From: Adiantum capillus-veneris
Lineage: Eukaryota; Streptophyta; Polypodiopsida; Polypodiales; Pteridaceae
NCBI GenBank assembly: GCA_014529385.2
Contig: CM043942.1
Span: 54,934,647 to 54,994,646, forward strand
Reading direction: 5' to 3'
Length of the DNA stretch: 60,000 nt
Made by a program: the position numbers and the translations under genes. The notes under the pieces are model-generated. The model ran no database searches. It saw nothing but the letters and a program-made list of their open reading frames with translations, and was not told the DNA's origin. Positions within the stretch are counted from its first letter, which is position 1. Each line of letters opens with the position of its first letter. This document shows positions 20,291-32,600 of the stretch, in pieces.

Positions 20291-21300
20291 CCTCTTTGCT
20301 ACACATTCTCTGGCTTCTTGTTGTGCCTCTTGAATCTTGAGCTCTTGCTTCTTTTTCCTATTTTTAACTACATGTGTCCTTTTGAGCATGCATGTGTCAA
20401 CGGCAAGTGATGTTTTTAAAGCTTGCATCCACTAATCTAGTTTGCCATTTCCTGTCCATCCAATGTAGCAAGCTTAATGGCCCCACTCGGTGATATGGAA
20501 TGAATCACAAATGGTCCCATTCCATGCTTCTTTAATTTTTTGTTTTTTGCTTAAGAGTGTAGACAAGCACATAATTCCCTAGTGTGATGTCTTTGGACTT
20601 TACGCGCTTGTCATGAAACTCTTTCATGCATTTTTTTTAGGCACATATTGTGACCACTGCCTTTAATTTAATTTCATGCAAATTTTCTAAGTCAATTAGA
20701 CGGTCAGACCATTCATGTCTAGTCCATTCAAGTTTATTGGCTACTCCCAAGGTTGGAACCAAAAATTCTATGGGTAATATTGCATTAAGTCCAAACACCA
20801 TGTTATAAGATGTAGTCCCTAAAATAGTTTTGTATGCAACTTTGTAATCCCAAATAGCGGAGTAAAACTTTTGATCCCAATCCAATCTATTGTTTTTCAC
20901 AATTTTAGTGAGAACTATGCACAAGACTTTGTTGCTGCTCTTGGATTGACCATTATCTTGTGGGTGATACGAGGCCAATTTTCTATGTATGACAATGAAT
21001 TCATCAAGAAAGTACTCAATGACTTCATTAACAAAATATGTCCCTCGATGACTAACAATTTCTATAGGCAGATTGTACATGTGAAAACATTTTCATATAA
21101 GAATGTATTGTGGTGCATGCATCATATTTTTGTGTGGTTTTAGCTTCTACGCACTTGGTCAAATAGTATGTGACTACTATGATATATTTTTTATGAGTTC
21201 TGTAAGCCGACGGTGCTATGGGACCCAAAATTTGAACCCTACTTGGAAAATACACGTGCTCCTACCATCAGTCTCATCAGTATTTCATACCTTTTATGGG
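20291..21300 (-). pseudogene. Integrase and basic tail of gypsy A1
   Basis: Integrase core remnants: KYIIVVTYYLTKCVEAK, then VSHRGTYFVNEV, HPQDNGQSKSSNK and the downstream FGLNAILPIEF region. The two later catalytic acids are changed (D to H in SHRG, E to S in QSKSSNK), so it is inactive. The C-terminal tail has NYVLVYTLKQ, HGMGPF, GAIKLATLDGQEM and a Gln/Lys-rich end, matching A2. Confidence 0.85.
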
Positions 21301-21716
21301 AATTTTTGTTCTTTGTTGACACTCATCACACCGCTTCACAAATGCTCCAGCATCCACGAAGAGTGTAGATCAATAAATTTTGACAAACATAATAGCCTTA
21401 GCCCTTTTATATGTTGAAAGATGACCTCTCACTTGCTGTGAATGTGCTTTCCCCATGTAAGATTGGTATGTACTCATTTTTTGATGCACAAAGTGTGAGT
21501 TGATTATGCATGCACATGGTTTGCAATTCCTAACACACATGTGTGCATCAAATTTCATACTAGGACAAAAACTCCCATTCTCATCAAATTTTGATACGTT
21601 TTGATTTTCCCATGATGGATAAAGTCCATCATGACACGTGCTTCCTTCAAGTACAAAGGAATATCAAAGGCTTTGATGCACAACTGCAAGATGCCATCCA
21701 AACTCCTAACATATAG

Positions 21717-22137
21717 TCATCCACTACGTAGTTGGAAAGGATTTCTTTGCTCAATTATGCATCTGTCATCTATTTTGTCATGGTCTATTGACAATTGTCC
21801 TATAGACAAAACTAGGAATATATTATCACTCCACCTATGTATCATTTCTAGGTTAAAGAGATCAAACTCAAGCAAAATGATGAGCCATCTCACTATTCGG
21901 CATGTGTTGCATGGCTTGTTGAGTAGATACAATAGTGCTTGGGTTATCCGCAAAGAAAATGAATTGGTTGGCTAGGAAATAATGCAAAAATTTCTTCATA
22001 ACATAAACCATTCCCAATCCTTCCCTTTTCATAGTTGTGTAATTTTGTTCAACATTGTTCAGTTGAAGGCTAGCATAGCATATTAAAAATCCATAAAAAA
22101 TCCATAACTCCCCACACCAGGTTGTGCCAGGATACAT
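21717..22137 (-). pseudogene. RNase H remnant of gypsy A1
   Basis: In broken frames: QLNNVEQNYTTMKREGLGMVYVMKKFLHYFLANQFIFFADN, the standard gypsy RNase H connection segment (NY.TT.REGL). The N-terminal catalytic Asp region is degraded. Element A2 has the matching NYTTTEREGLGMIYAV. Confidence 0.8.
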
Positions 22138-22289
22138 CCAATGGCAAAAGCAGAGGCATCTACATGAACATGAAAATTTGCTCTAATATGGTGCCGTGAG
22201 AATTGGTGATGATACCAATGGTTGCTTCAACTTTTAAACTAATTTCTCACAATATCCAGCTCAATCAAAGGTTACAATCAAACCATAGA

Positions 22290-22980
22290 GAGGCTTGGCA
22301 ATGATTGCATACATGTAAACAAATTTTCAGTATTAACCACAATGTCCCATGAATGATTGGAACTCCTTCGCTATTTTTAGATGTGGCATATCCACAATCA
22401 CCTTGATTTTGTCCATATGCATGGATATTCCATTTGTGGACACAATATGACCTAGGATCTTGTCCTACCTAACCATGACAACTCATTTTCTTGGATTCAG
22501 GTAGATTCGATAGGTGTCAAATTTCCAAACTCTTTTTAGGTGTTCTATATGGTCTTTGCATAACATTGAGTGCACAAATAAGTTATCCATTTACATTTCT
22601 AAAAATATATGCAAGCGCTATCTGAAAGCTTGATCCATGAGTCTTTGGAATGTGGTAAGTGCATTTGTCAGCCCAAATGGCATCAACCCATAAGCAAACA
22701 TGCCCCATTGAGTCACAAAGGTTGTTTTGTGCTAATCTTTTGGTTTAATCACCAATTGATTATAACCTGAAAATCCATCCAAAAAATTGTATGTGTGCTT
22801 CCCCACTACTCTTTTCAAGACATGATCATTGATAGGAAGAGGATAACTATCATGGATAGTAGCTTCATTTACTTTTTTAAGATTGACACACACTCTTAAC
22901 TTGCCATTGTTTTTAGGTACCACTACAATTGGGGATACCCAATCCATGTGCTCTATTCGTAAATGAACTCACCTTCCTTT
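22290..22980 (-). pseudogene. Reverse transcriptase remnant of gypsy A1
   Basis: WVSPIVVVPKNNGKLRVCVN, then KKVNEATIHDSYPLP and YNFLDGFSGYNQL are clear gypsy RT motifs (22732-22947). Downstream towards 22290 the palm region including the expected YxDD is broken by stops. Confidence 0.85.
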
Positions 22981-22989
22981 AGCTTATCA

Positions 22990-24400
22990 ATCTCGTCTTT
23001 GATTTTCTTTGCAAATGTCTCATTGTAAGTTTAATATTTTTGTCTCCTTGTCTTAGCATCACAATTTAAGGGAATTCTATGCTGACAAATGGAAGGATCA
23101 ACCCCTTTCAAGTCTTTATAAGACCTCGCAAACACATCCTTATACTCCTTGAGCGTCTAGATCAACAATTCTTCCTTGTCAAGTGTTAGATCCATAGAAA
23201 TATAAGAAACTTTAGGCTCTTTGCATGGCTTTGCTAGATCTATCCTTTTACCATTCTCAAGTCCAACATAAGATTTTCTTGGTTCAACCTTCTCCCTCAT
23301 TGGTTGTTCAATGATGGTTTTGCAATCATGAATAGTGTACTTTTTGTAATGAGAGGATACACTTATTCCATACTTTCTCAATTCTTTCCATTTTCATCAT
23401 CAGTTTCCATTTTTGTTGTCCAAACCTCTCTAAGTGTGCGTTTCAATTCCCTATACTTCTTTTTTTGCTAAACTTTTGTCCATTTAGGTTCACTAGCTTG
23501 TCTTTGATGCGTCTTTTGGAGGTTTTATTGTTTGTCCCTTTTTTGTTTCAATTTGTTTGGCTGAGAAGGTGTTGTTTCCTTTCTAGTTAACTTGTCATTT
23601 ATGCAATCAAGGGCTCCCACTAGTTTCAAGTATGATTGTTTCCCTTTGATATATGGCATTGGATTGTTTCTCATCCTCTTTTTTGAGTGCTTATTTCTGT
23701 AACATTGTTGTCTTCTAGGTTTTTGGTTTGAAAAATCAAAGAATTGTTTTGATTGTGTTCAAGATCACTCTCATGACCTTCTAATTTTTCATTGTCTATG
23801 CGAAGATCCACGTACCTCGAGTATCAAGAGTGTCATAGTAACATTCATCACTTGATTCCTTATTTTTCTCCAAGATGTGGCTTGAATCAATTTCCATGGT
23901 AAGATCTCTAATAGAAATCTTGTCTCAAATACACAAACACTATACTTCAATCCCCACTTCTTGTTTCACCTCACCAATCTTGGTTGTTTCTCAGTGATTC
24001 ACGCCTAGATCCACTCTAATCATGTGGAAATAAGTTCAAGCCATTTTCATCACAAAACTTGGTAGCTGTGATCTCATTTGATGCACACATCTAAAGTGGC
24101 CTTAATTTGAGTTCACTCCAAGGGCTCCATTCTTTCTTTGAGAAAATGCTCCGTTATATAGTCTGGATCCTCAAATGGGCTTGTTCTCTTGCATTTGTCC
24201 TTGATAAAATTTTCATAGTTTGAAGCTCCAAACATCCATAGGTGAGATTTAGAGTTTAGCAATGCAGTACTTTAAATTCTGTAGCAGTTGTAGAATTGAA
24301 ATCCTCTACGGGTGTTCTCTGTCATCTTTGCATTTGTGGTCACTTAGGTTGATGAGTGTGGACCTGGTCTCCATGTGGCACAAGTACATATAATCATAGC
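22990..24400 (-). other. Degraded pol linker of gypsy A1 between protease and RT
   Basis: Short charged open frames only, such as 23157-23381 (NGKRIDLAKPCKEPK) and segments like WMFGASNYENF and FLKERMEPLEWTQ near 24100-24240. The last is also present in A2 (WMCGASQCSEL, 54962-55174), so it belongs to the element. Confidence 0.6.
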
Positions 24401-24401
24401 T

Positions 24402-24690
24402 CTAGTCGTGAACCATGTCTAACTGGTGCATGAATGGCCTTCCTAGAATAACATCATAGCTATTCTTAGTACCTAAATCTACTATAGCAAACTTATGCTC
24501 ATGCTTGATTCCACAAGAATTCATCACCACCTGTTCCAAAATACCAATAGATTTTGCAATATAGTCATTAGCTAGCTGCAAATTCATCCTATTTTTCCCA
24601 AGGTCATCTTTTTCCCCTTCCCCTAAATATGCAAGGAGTTCAAAGAACACAAGTTTGCATAGGATTTTCTTGGGGTGCCACTATAAAGCA
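24402..24690 (-). pseudogene. Upstream retropepsin remnant of gypsy A1
   Basis: The C-terminal two thirds of a gypsy protease: NLQLANDYIAKSIGILEQVV, HKFAIVDLG and YDVILGRPFMHQLDMVHDW. The active-site Asp segment lies upstream and is lost. Its presence before RT shows that the module at 19897-20290 is a second retropepsin-like region, not a displaced first one. Confidence 0.8.
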
Positions 24691-25203
24691 GGACTATGGG
24701 TGGTACAAGTGAGGAGAAGTTCTTGCAAAGAGAAGCTTTCTCTTCTCAGGGCTTTTGGGGTTGACATCTAAGGGTTCATTATCTTACAAGAAATTTAATA
24801 AGCTGCCTAAGTGGGAGAAACAATATGTTTCAAGTATTCAAAGTGAATTGCAGGATGTGTTGATGTGCTTGAGCTAGATGATATGATTTCAAGAATCTTT
24901 GAAGAGGTATCTTATGTTGATACTATGCCAAAGCTTGAGTAGATCAAGCAAAGCAGGTTACAAAGTGGAACTGACATTGTTAAAGTGCACTCAATGGACA
25001 TGTATGAAGAACTAGACATATACACGGCACTTATTCATATTAAGGAAGATTTAGATGAAGCATTGAAGCACGGTAGAGACCAAGTACAAAACGTTGCAAG
25101 AAAGTGAGACCACTGGCTCCACCTCTACCAGAAGGAAGTGATGGATGTTCAATGAAGCTTTTTACAATCCTATACTTAGAAAAATAGAAGAACATTGGAC
25201 ACC
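24691..25203 (+). other. Coding-like stretch of unknown identity beside the assembly gap
   Basis: One plus-strand frame from about 24850 gives LELDDMISRIFEEVSYVD, MPKLE, stop, then SGTDIVKVHSMDMYEELDIY and IKEDLDEALKHGRDQVQN. It is acidic, helix-like and interrupted by single stops. I do not recognise it. It ends near the N gap, so its continuation is unknown. Confidence 0.25.
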
Positions 25204-25403
25204 NNNNNNNNNNNNNNNNNNNNNNNNNNNNNNNNNNNNNNNNNNNNNNNNNNNNNNNNNNNNNNNNNNNNNNNNNNNNNNNNNNNNNNNNNNNNNNNNN
25301 NNNNNNNNNNNNNNNNNNNNNNNNNNNNNNNNNNNNNNNNNNNNNNNNNNNNNNNNNNNNNNNNNNNNNNNNNNNNNNNNNNNNNNNNNNNNNNNNNNNN
25401 NNN
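25204..25403. other. Assembly gap (200 N)
   Basis: Exactly 200 N, a placeholder length. Copia-3 integrase breaks off at its right edge, and the left edge is unrelated sequence, so an unknown amount of DNA is missing here. Confidence 1.
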
Positions 25404-26055
25404 ATAGGACCACATACATCACTGTGTAACAAGTTGCAACTTTCGTGTCGCTCTAACTGAACCATCCTGCGAAAATGCAAAATCTGTGCATCTTTCCAAG
25501 AACGCAACCTTCACATACATGTCTGGTGGCATCTCCAATAAAGACAAATCATGCACCATATTATGACGTTGTTAAAGTCATCAAACTGCCATAACTAACA
25601 TGCCCAAATCTAGCATGCCACAACTCAGCATCCTGCATGGCCTGAGTCTTTGTTTCTGCAATACATACCTGAATCTGCTTTTCATAATGATCTAGCACAA
25701 ATGTCCATTTTCCAGCGTACTGTAGTGATAAGAGAATAACCATTCTCTCGATCTCGTACAATACATCTGTCATCCTCAAAAATGACCCGAAGACCATTTT
25801 TTGCAAGAGAGGATACAAACAACAAAATTCTTCTTGATCCCTGGAACATATAAGACATCTGGCAAGCATAAATCTGAACCATCTGAAATGGTAATCAAAA
25901 TCTTACCAACGCCTTTGATTGGATAAGAAGCATTATTTGCACATGTCACCTTCTTTCCTGCTGGAGTTGCATCCAATGAACAAAACAAATCCTTCCTTGA
26001 AGTAATATGCCTGGATGCACCACTATCAAAGTACCAAATCATTTGTGTCTTGTCA
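25404..26055 (-). pseudogene. Copia-3 protease and pre-integrase region, frameshifted
   Basis: MIWYFDSGASRHITSRKDLF is the copia retropepsin with an intact DSG, followed by CANNASYPIKGVGKI and VLYVPGIKKN, then in another frame LWHARFGHVSYG (pre-integrase) and LLHSDVCGP at the gap, where the first integrase Asp lies. At least two frameshifts separate these pieces. Confidence 0.85.
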
Positions 26056-27054
26056 ACACTGTAAGCAGAAAAATCTGAACATACTACAAAAGCATAAGAA
26101 TCCTGCACAAAGTTTGCAGGACTCTTCTTTAGCTGTAGAAGAATCACCAGAAGCTGAAACAACCAAACTTGACTCTTTCTTCTTTTCTTTAGCAATTCGC
26201 TTTTTACACTCACTAATGTAGTGACCAGGTTTCTTGCAGTAGTGACATTTACCTTTCTTCTTGGACTTGTCGGAATTACCTTTAGACTTCTCTGAAGACT
26301 GTCCTGCACCAGACTTGGAGTGATGAGCACTCTCTTTACCACTGTTTTTGTTCTGTACAACAAGAGCATGATCCATACCATCCACCTGTAAAGACTTGTT
26401 CTTACGTGATTGATCCTCCTGGAATAGCAAAGCCACTAACTCTTCAAAATGAAGAGGGTCAGGATTAGCTCGCAAAGACAGAGTCAAAGAAGTCTGAAAA
26501 GTCAAATAAGATGGTGGTAGTGAATTGAGTGTTTTGAAAACCAAGTCCTTCTCTGGAATCACTTCATCAATGCTAAGCAATTGCTCTTTAAGATCCCTGA
26601 TTTTTGTAAGATGCTCGACAATATCGTCACCTTCGTCCATCTGTATTTTGTCAAGTTGTTTCTTCAAAAACTCTATTCTGGCAGCGTTTCTTCCTCCAAA
26701 CATAGCTTGCAGAGTGTTCCAAGCATCCTCAGAAGTTCTGCAAGATCTGATATGTGGTGTGATTGTCCTCTTTATGGTTAAGGCAATCACAGCCATAGCC
26801 TGTGCATCTTTAGTATCCCATCTCTTTTGCTCTGGAGTGACTTGTGAGGGTCCTGCACCAACAGCTGCACCACGACCAGGCGTGGTAGGTGCAATGCTAC
26901 CTGGACGAACTTCATCTCCAGATACATAATCCCACAATCCTTTACCAACCAAAACATTTTTGGCCATAAAAGACCAAAGAGAATAGTTGGTACCATCCAA
27001 TTTGTTTTTGGATGTAAACGCACCAAATATCTCTTTCTCCGTAGATTGAGCCAT
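26053..27054 (-). CDS. Copia-3 gag
   Basis: From MAQSTEKEIFG the frame is open for about 334 residues. It holds a copia gag (UBN2-like) domain with LDGTNYSLWSFMAKNVLV, WDTKDAQAMAVI and AWNTLQAMFGGRN, a basic linker, and a zinc knuckle CHYCKKPGHYISEC (CX2CX4HX4C). The frame runs out shortly after the knuckle, where it should enter the protease, so the polyprotein is broken although gag itself looks sound. Confidence 0.85.
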   Translation of the reverse strand: MAQSTEKEIFGAFTSKNKLDGTNYSLWSFMAKNVLVGKGLWDYVSGDEVRPGSIAPTTPGRGAAVGAGPSQVTPEQKRWDTKDAQAMAVIALTIKRTITPHIRSCRTSEDAWNTLQAMFGGRNAARIEFLKKQLDKIQMDEGDDIVEHLTKIRDLKEQLLSIDEVIPEKDLVFKTLNSLPPSYLTFQTSLTLSLRANPDPLHFEELVALLFQEDQSRKNKSLQVDGMDHALVVQNKNSGKESAHHSKSGAGQSSEKSKGNSDKSKKKGKCHYCKKPGHYISECKKRIAKEKKKESSLVVSASGDSSTAKEESCKLCAGFLCFCSMFRFFCLQC

Positions 27055-27439
27055 ACTGTAGATGCACACAAGAGAGCAAAAGAACCTCCAAGAGATTCAC
27101 AAATCTCCTCTCCAATCCAAGCAAAACTCTACACAAAATCTCAGCACAAAGCTAAGACAAGCTGCTTCCCGAAAGAACTGTTTACCTGAAGAAAATTTGT
27201 CAAAAAGCACACCCTCTTGATCTAAACGCCTCCGAAAAGTAACTTCTACTACGCTGCTCAGAACAAAATTCTGAGGGCTCAAACGGCTTCGAAAGGGGGG
27301 TAAAACCGCAGGTCACCTGCTCATAATACTCCCGGAACGTCGAGGATGCTCCCACGAACAAATTTTCCGAAAACTGCCTGAAATCTGCGATTGCGCGCGC
27401 GGACGCGAAAACGCAAGTAGAGGCTCTGGAAATCACCTC

Positions 27440-27451
27440 GCTCTGATACCA
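27440..27451 (-). other. Copia-3 primer-binding site
   Basis: GCTCTGATACCA, that is TGGTATCAGAGC on the element strand, two bases inside the 5' LTR. Confidence 0.9.
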
Positions 27452-27453
27452 AT

Positions 27454-27730
27454 TGTTGAAGATGATGAAACAGGAAACAAAAGGAAGACAGCAACTCAGA
27501 GTAGGAAGAAGATGGAGAAGGAGAAGACACAGAGCTTGTGTACGAGATCTCTGTAGTCTGTCTCTCTGTATTAGAATAATAATGTATCCAAACTCAGAGC
27601 TACAAAGCTTATATGAAACCCTAAGAGATAAGGTGTCCTTTCACACCGGATGTCTAGGGGGAAAAACCCAGTGGGAGAAAAGTGCCCCTGGTGAAGCGCG
27701 TATACACACTAACACTACTACATGTCTACA
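27454..27730 (-). repeat. Copia-3 5' LTR
   Basis: Starts TGTTGAAGAT and ends CATGTCTACA on the plus strand, 277 bp. It has the same general plan as the copia-1 LTR (GGGGGAAAAACC and CACTACTACATG near its end) but clearly different sequence. The partner LTR is not in the window. Confidence 0.85.
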
Positions 27731-28330
27731 CTTTTTGCGTAGTTCCTCTGGTTTGAGATCTTTCTTCCAGCTTCTGGTGTCACTTTTATTCTCCTACTGG
27801 ATCCCTGAATTGTTAGTGTTTGATTAGCATAATCATGGATTGCTCTAGCCATTCTTAGAATCTTAGCCATGGTCTACCTAGAAGCATCCCACAGGCTCCC
27901 TGCACATCCAATACCAAGAAGCTGGGCTTGAATTTATTTTTTCCTACTATGAACTACATGTTCTCAATCAAACTTGTGGCTTGAACTACCCTGTGATGAG
28001 CCATTCTTACTTTCAATGGTGTTGGTTCTAAATCTTGAATCCCCAATCTCTACCTCAAATGCTCACCGAGGATATTAACTCCAGCTTCCCATCTAGTATT
28101 ACTCCAAAAAATGGTTCCCATTGCTTCCTTAGCTTGTATTCTACTTGTATAATTGGGACCTCATCGTCTCTTATGGCTGCCAAGTCTATTGCCCTACTTT
28201 TAACTTGTGCCTTTATCTTTTGTTTGATAAATTTTGCAGCTTCTAGTAATGCGCATCTGATATCATCTAGCTCCACTGTCAGCTTTTGGATTCGTTCGCA
28301 GATCTTTACATAAATTTCATCCTATTCATT
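27731..28330 (-). pseudogene. Gypsy F retropepsin region
   Basis: Broken minus-strand frames include PIIQVEYKLRKQWEPFFGVILDGKLELISS, where the active-site DGGSG-type motif of this family has become DGKLE, then LDVQGACGMLLGRPWLRMA and HDYANQTLTIQG. It is the LLGRPWL type of gypsy protease. Copia-3 cuts it at 27730. Confidence 0.8.
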
Positions 28331-28847
28331 ACCAGAACTACAATCTGAACTGAAAGATTTCTCATCTATTTGACTATCTTCACAGTTCCACTGGGATGGC
28401 TTTCCTTGTTTGGCCGTTGACTGACCAGTGGACTCTCTGACTGATCCTTCATCAATTCAATGCCTCTAGCTTTGATCAAGTCTGATCAGACTTGTCATAC
28501 TTCCTCAACCAAGCTCTACACTGCAGCTATCAAGGATTCATTCAATACAGATACTACTTTTTCTCTTGAGTGCTCCTCTTGAGTCCCTAAAGGTTGAGGT
28601 TGTAGTTTCTATATTGTTCAAGACTCAGAACACTCTCGCTGTTCTAGCATTTTCTTTGCCAGGTTTTCTGTGATTCTAATTTCCATCGCTCCCTGTTCTT
28701 GCCATTCATCAACTACTTTTTCCTTGCCTTCGGTTTTCCATGTGGCTCTCTATTGTTCCCACTTCTTGGCTTCAGTAGGTTGCTTCTTTGCAGGTTCATC
28801 TGTGATTTCTTCAATTATAAGTCCTTTACTTTTGGTCACCACCCTTA
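28331..28847 (-). other. Degraded linker of gypsy F
   Basis: Stops in all frames and no recognisable motif. By position it lies between the gag zinc knuckle and the protease. Confidence 0.4.
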
Positions 28848-29421
28848 CTATTTTGGGGATTTTTGTTTAGTCCCCTCTGGTTTGGCAACGTTTGGGTACT
28901 GAGATGAAAAGTGACCATACTTTCCACATGTATAACAATTTAAGCTTTGTTTGCCAAAGTCACATCTGCCTCTCTCCCTACCAGTACCTCCTTGCAAGTT
29001 GCCTCTGCCATTACTAGTACCTGGTACTAGTGTCATTGTCCTTGGATCCACTTGGCCCCTTTGCGTTCACTGCTTTAGGATTTGTCAGTGCTATCATTGA
29101 TAAGTCTTTTCCCTTCTTGAAATGACAAATCTTGATGCCAGAGTTACCCCACACATGCACATAAACCTTGCAATATGTGCATTGTGAGCATTCATTAGAT
29201 TTGTCGTCTCTAGATTTGCATTTTGAACACCAGATCTCCATCTTTTTGATTGAAGACCTCGTCTGAGCCATTTCAGCAATTTGCTTTGATATCTCTTCCA
29301 GCTTTCTGGTCTAGGAACCCTTCTTCTTGGTTTTCCCTTGATTATCTAAGTCACTTTTAGATAAGGTGGAAGTAGTGTTGGACTCTGACCCATCATTTGA
29401 TGACTCGTTGTCACTAGATTG
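28848..29421 (-). pseudogene. Gypsy F nucleocapsid region
   Basis: A Cys-rich segment IWCSKCKSRDDKSNECSQC..C (29150-29250) precedes a zinc knuckle CYTCGKYGHFSSQY (about 28900-28945), in which the last Cys is replaced by Tyr. It continues the gag read at 34459-35300 once the nested copia-2 is removed. Confidence 0.75.
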
Positions 29422-29600
29422 TGTTGGAATTAGGTATGCAGAGAAACACACACAGCTTGGAGAAGATGAAGGAAGCTCAAGGCACACAAATGAGAGTGTG
29501 TTACTTAGTGTGCAATGGAAAGATAGATAGCCCTAGAGTGATGGGCGTATATACAATGCACGGGGAAAAAAACCTCCTAAAGAGGGCAAAAATGCCCCGA
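29422..29600 (-). repeat. Copia-2 3' LTR, truncated
   Basis: It begins TGTTGGAATTAGG and matches copia-1 until AAAATGCCCCG (about 29600), where it jumps directly to AGGACATGATCAGTCC, sequence that in copia-1 lies beyond the LTR end and PPT. The join falls at the repeated ATGCCC. Confidence 0.9.
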
Positions 29601-29608
29601 GGACATGA

Positions 29609-32600
29609 TCAGTCCACAAAGGGGAGTAAGCCCAAAGCTTTGCGGAAAGCTTCAAGCTTCTCACGAGACAATGCCTTTGTGAAAAAAATTGCAAGGTTGT
29701 CTTGTGTTGGCACATAAGCCAAGATGATCTCTCCTGCTGAGAGCCTCTCCCTGACATAGTGGTAATGCACCTCAATGTGCTTTGTGCGAGCATGAAAAAC
29801 TGGGTTCCTCTCAACTACCAATGCGCTCTAACTGTCAGTGTAGATAGTGTTGGAAATTTCCTGTCCAACACCCAAATCAGCCATAAGGCGTTTGAGCCAT
29901 ACACACTCAATCGTAGCTGTGACGACTACCCTGTACTCAGCCTCACAGCTTGAATTGGCCACAGTAGGTTGCTTCTTGCTCAACCATGATATACATGAAC
30001 TGCCAAGCATGAAACAAAAACCACTTGTGGACACTCTCGTGTCAAAACAACCAACCCAATCTGAGTCCAAAAAAGCATGTAAGTTTGGTGGCAATGATCC
30101 CCCTTGGGATAAAACAAGCCAAGATGTAAAGTGCCACTAAGGTAGCGGAAAATCCTCTTGACAGCCTGCCAATGCTTAGACCCTGGGCTATGCATAAATC
30201 TGCTGACCTGTGAGACTGCAAACTAAATATCCGGTCTCATGTTGCATACATAAATGAGGCATCCAACAATAGTTTGGTATAGAGTGACATCTGTAGGATC
30301 ACCAGCATCATGAAGACTCAATTTCAAACCTGTTTCCATGGGAGTGGCAATAGGTTTGCAATCCTCAAGTCCAAACTTACATAGCAATGTCTCTATGTAA
30401 CTTTTCTGACACAAGGCAATTCCACCATCACACTGCTTAAACTGTATACCCAAATAATGATGCAACAGCCCCAAATCTTTTATCTTGAAAGTAGCATTCA
30501 AATCAGCCTTCAATTCAGCAATAAGTCTCTCATTTGGTCCAGTGATCGGAAAATCATCTACATAAAGAACCACAATGAGAAGTACATCACCCTCATGATT
30601 TACATACAATGTGCTTTCTGTTGGACTAATACGAAAACCTTGTTTGATCAAATGAGTGTCAGCTTTCTCATACCAAGCACGTGGAGATTGCTTCAACCCA
30701 TACAAAGCTTTCTTACATCTACACACTTTGTCCTCTTGTCCTTTCTTGACAAAACCGTGAGGCTGTGTTACATAAACTTCCTCAAATATGTCACCATTCA
30801 AGAAAGTAGTAACAATGTCTGATTGATGTACATCCCAACCAAAATGAGCTGCCAATGCACATAGAAAATGCACAGTAGTCATACGACAAGTGGGAGCAAA
30901 AGTATCTTCATAATCTATGCATTTTTGCTGTGCATAACCCTTTGCAACAAGTCGAGCCTTATGGCGATCGATCTCACCATCCAACTTGTGTTTCAAATTG
31001 TAAACCCACTTCGTACCAATGGCCTTTTTTCCAGGAGGCAAATCACATAAAGTCCATGTGTCATTTTCTATAAGTGCATCATATTCTAATTGCATGGCAG
31101 CCATCCAATTTTCTGAATTTTGTGCTCCGTCAGAAGACAGACGTTCCTCAACATCATGTAAGCTAGACACAGCCAAAGCATAACAATCTGATGCATAAGA
31201 TGCATGGCGAGAGCCTGAACGAGTACGACTAGACAAAGGTGCATCCAATTTACTATCACACAAAGTGTGCACCGGTCATTTTGGCATACCTCTAGCCTGC
31301 TCATTTTCAGCCCTTTCCTCATCAAGTACATCATGTACATCTGCATCAGTAATAGGCTGATTTGTAACATTTTTGAAAACCCCCATAGGCTGTACATTTG
31401 CCTCATTGGAATTTACATTCGAACTTCCACCACTGAAAAGAGGCAACAAAGTGTCATAAATGTCCTGTGAGCTTACATTACTGTCTCTAGTACATGACAG
31501 CAAGGGCTGAACAGAATCTTCCACAAACACTACATCTCGTGAAACCAAAATACGCTTTGTTTACGGATGATACAACCTGCAACCTTTGCTTTCAATGCTA
31601 TAACCAACAAAAATACATTTGACAGCCTTATCATCCAATTTTCTGCGCTGCACTTGTGGCACTAAGCCATAAGCCAAACAACCAAAAACACGCATGTGCT
31701 CAATAGATGGCTTTCTATCATGCCATGCTTCATATGGAGTCACAGACTGCAACGCTTTTGTAGGACACCTGTTGAGTACATAAGTGGAACACATGACAGC
31801 CTCGAGCCAAAATGAATGTGGTAAAGCTTGACTCTTGACCATACATCTTGCCATTTTCGTAAGAGACCTATTTTTCCTCTCAGCAACACCATTTTGCTGA
31901 GGCATATACGGCACTGTACATTGGTGTTTTATCCCACGACTAGCCAGAAATGCATTAAATTCATGAGACATATACTCCCTCCCTCGATCGAAACGGAGGG
32001 TGCCCATAGTACATTTCAATACATTTTCAGCCATAGCCAGAAATGGTTTGAAGCACATAAAAACTTAGGACTTCGCTTTAAGCGGAAATAGCCATGCATG
32101 CCTGGAGTAATCATCATAAAATTCACGAAGTATAGGTAATTGCCCAAGGACGGAGTTTGCATGGGCCCACAAACATCACTATGCACAAGCTGCAACCTTC
32201 ATGTGGCCCTAACTAAACCATCCTTTGGAAACTTAGAACGTTGCATTTTACCCAAAATACAGCCTTCACAAACATGTTTGACAGGTGCTTCAAGAGGCGG
32301 CAAAGAAGCAACCATATCAGATTTCTACAAACGCAACAAACTGGCAAAATTCAGATGACCAAAACATGCATGCCAAAGTTTTGCATCTGAAATAGCCCTT
32401 GAATCTGAAACTGCATTTGCAAAATTTTGTTCACACTTGTCATACAAAGTGAGTTTATACAGCCCACGACACAAAAGGCCAGATGCAACAATTTCATCAC
32501 CAAAACCGAGATCATGAACTGTACATCTGTCATCCACAAATTTGACTACAAGTCCAAGTCTAGCAAGTGCAGATACAGACAATAGATTCTTCTTGATCCC

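Larger units (their letters stand above)
19840..24700 (-). mobile_element. Gypsy A1: decayed Ty3/gypsy internal region
   Basis: In minus-strand order (high to low coordinate): protease remnant, reverse transcriptase, RNase H, integrase, basic tail, then a second retropepsin-like segment. Stops and frameshifts occur throughout and no LTR is attached at either side. Protein segments align by eye with element A2 (49313-55200), sharing for example NYVLVYTLKQ / DYVLVYTLKQ and the RT segment PLPI..HVL.RVV. It lacks a recognisable chromodomain. Confidence 0.85.
25404..27730 (-). mobile_element. Copia-3: Ty1/copia element, 5' half only
   Basis: A 277-bp 5' LTR (27454-27730), PBS, gag, protease and the start of integrase are present; the sequence then runs into the gap. 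It is a different family from copia-1: the LTR sequence differs, as does the gag start (MAQSTEKEI). It is inserted in the protease region of gypsy F, whose coding resumes at 27731. Confidence 0.88.
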
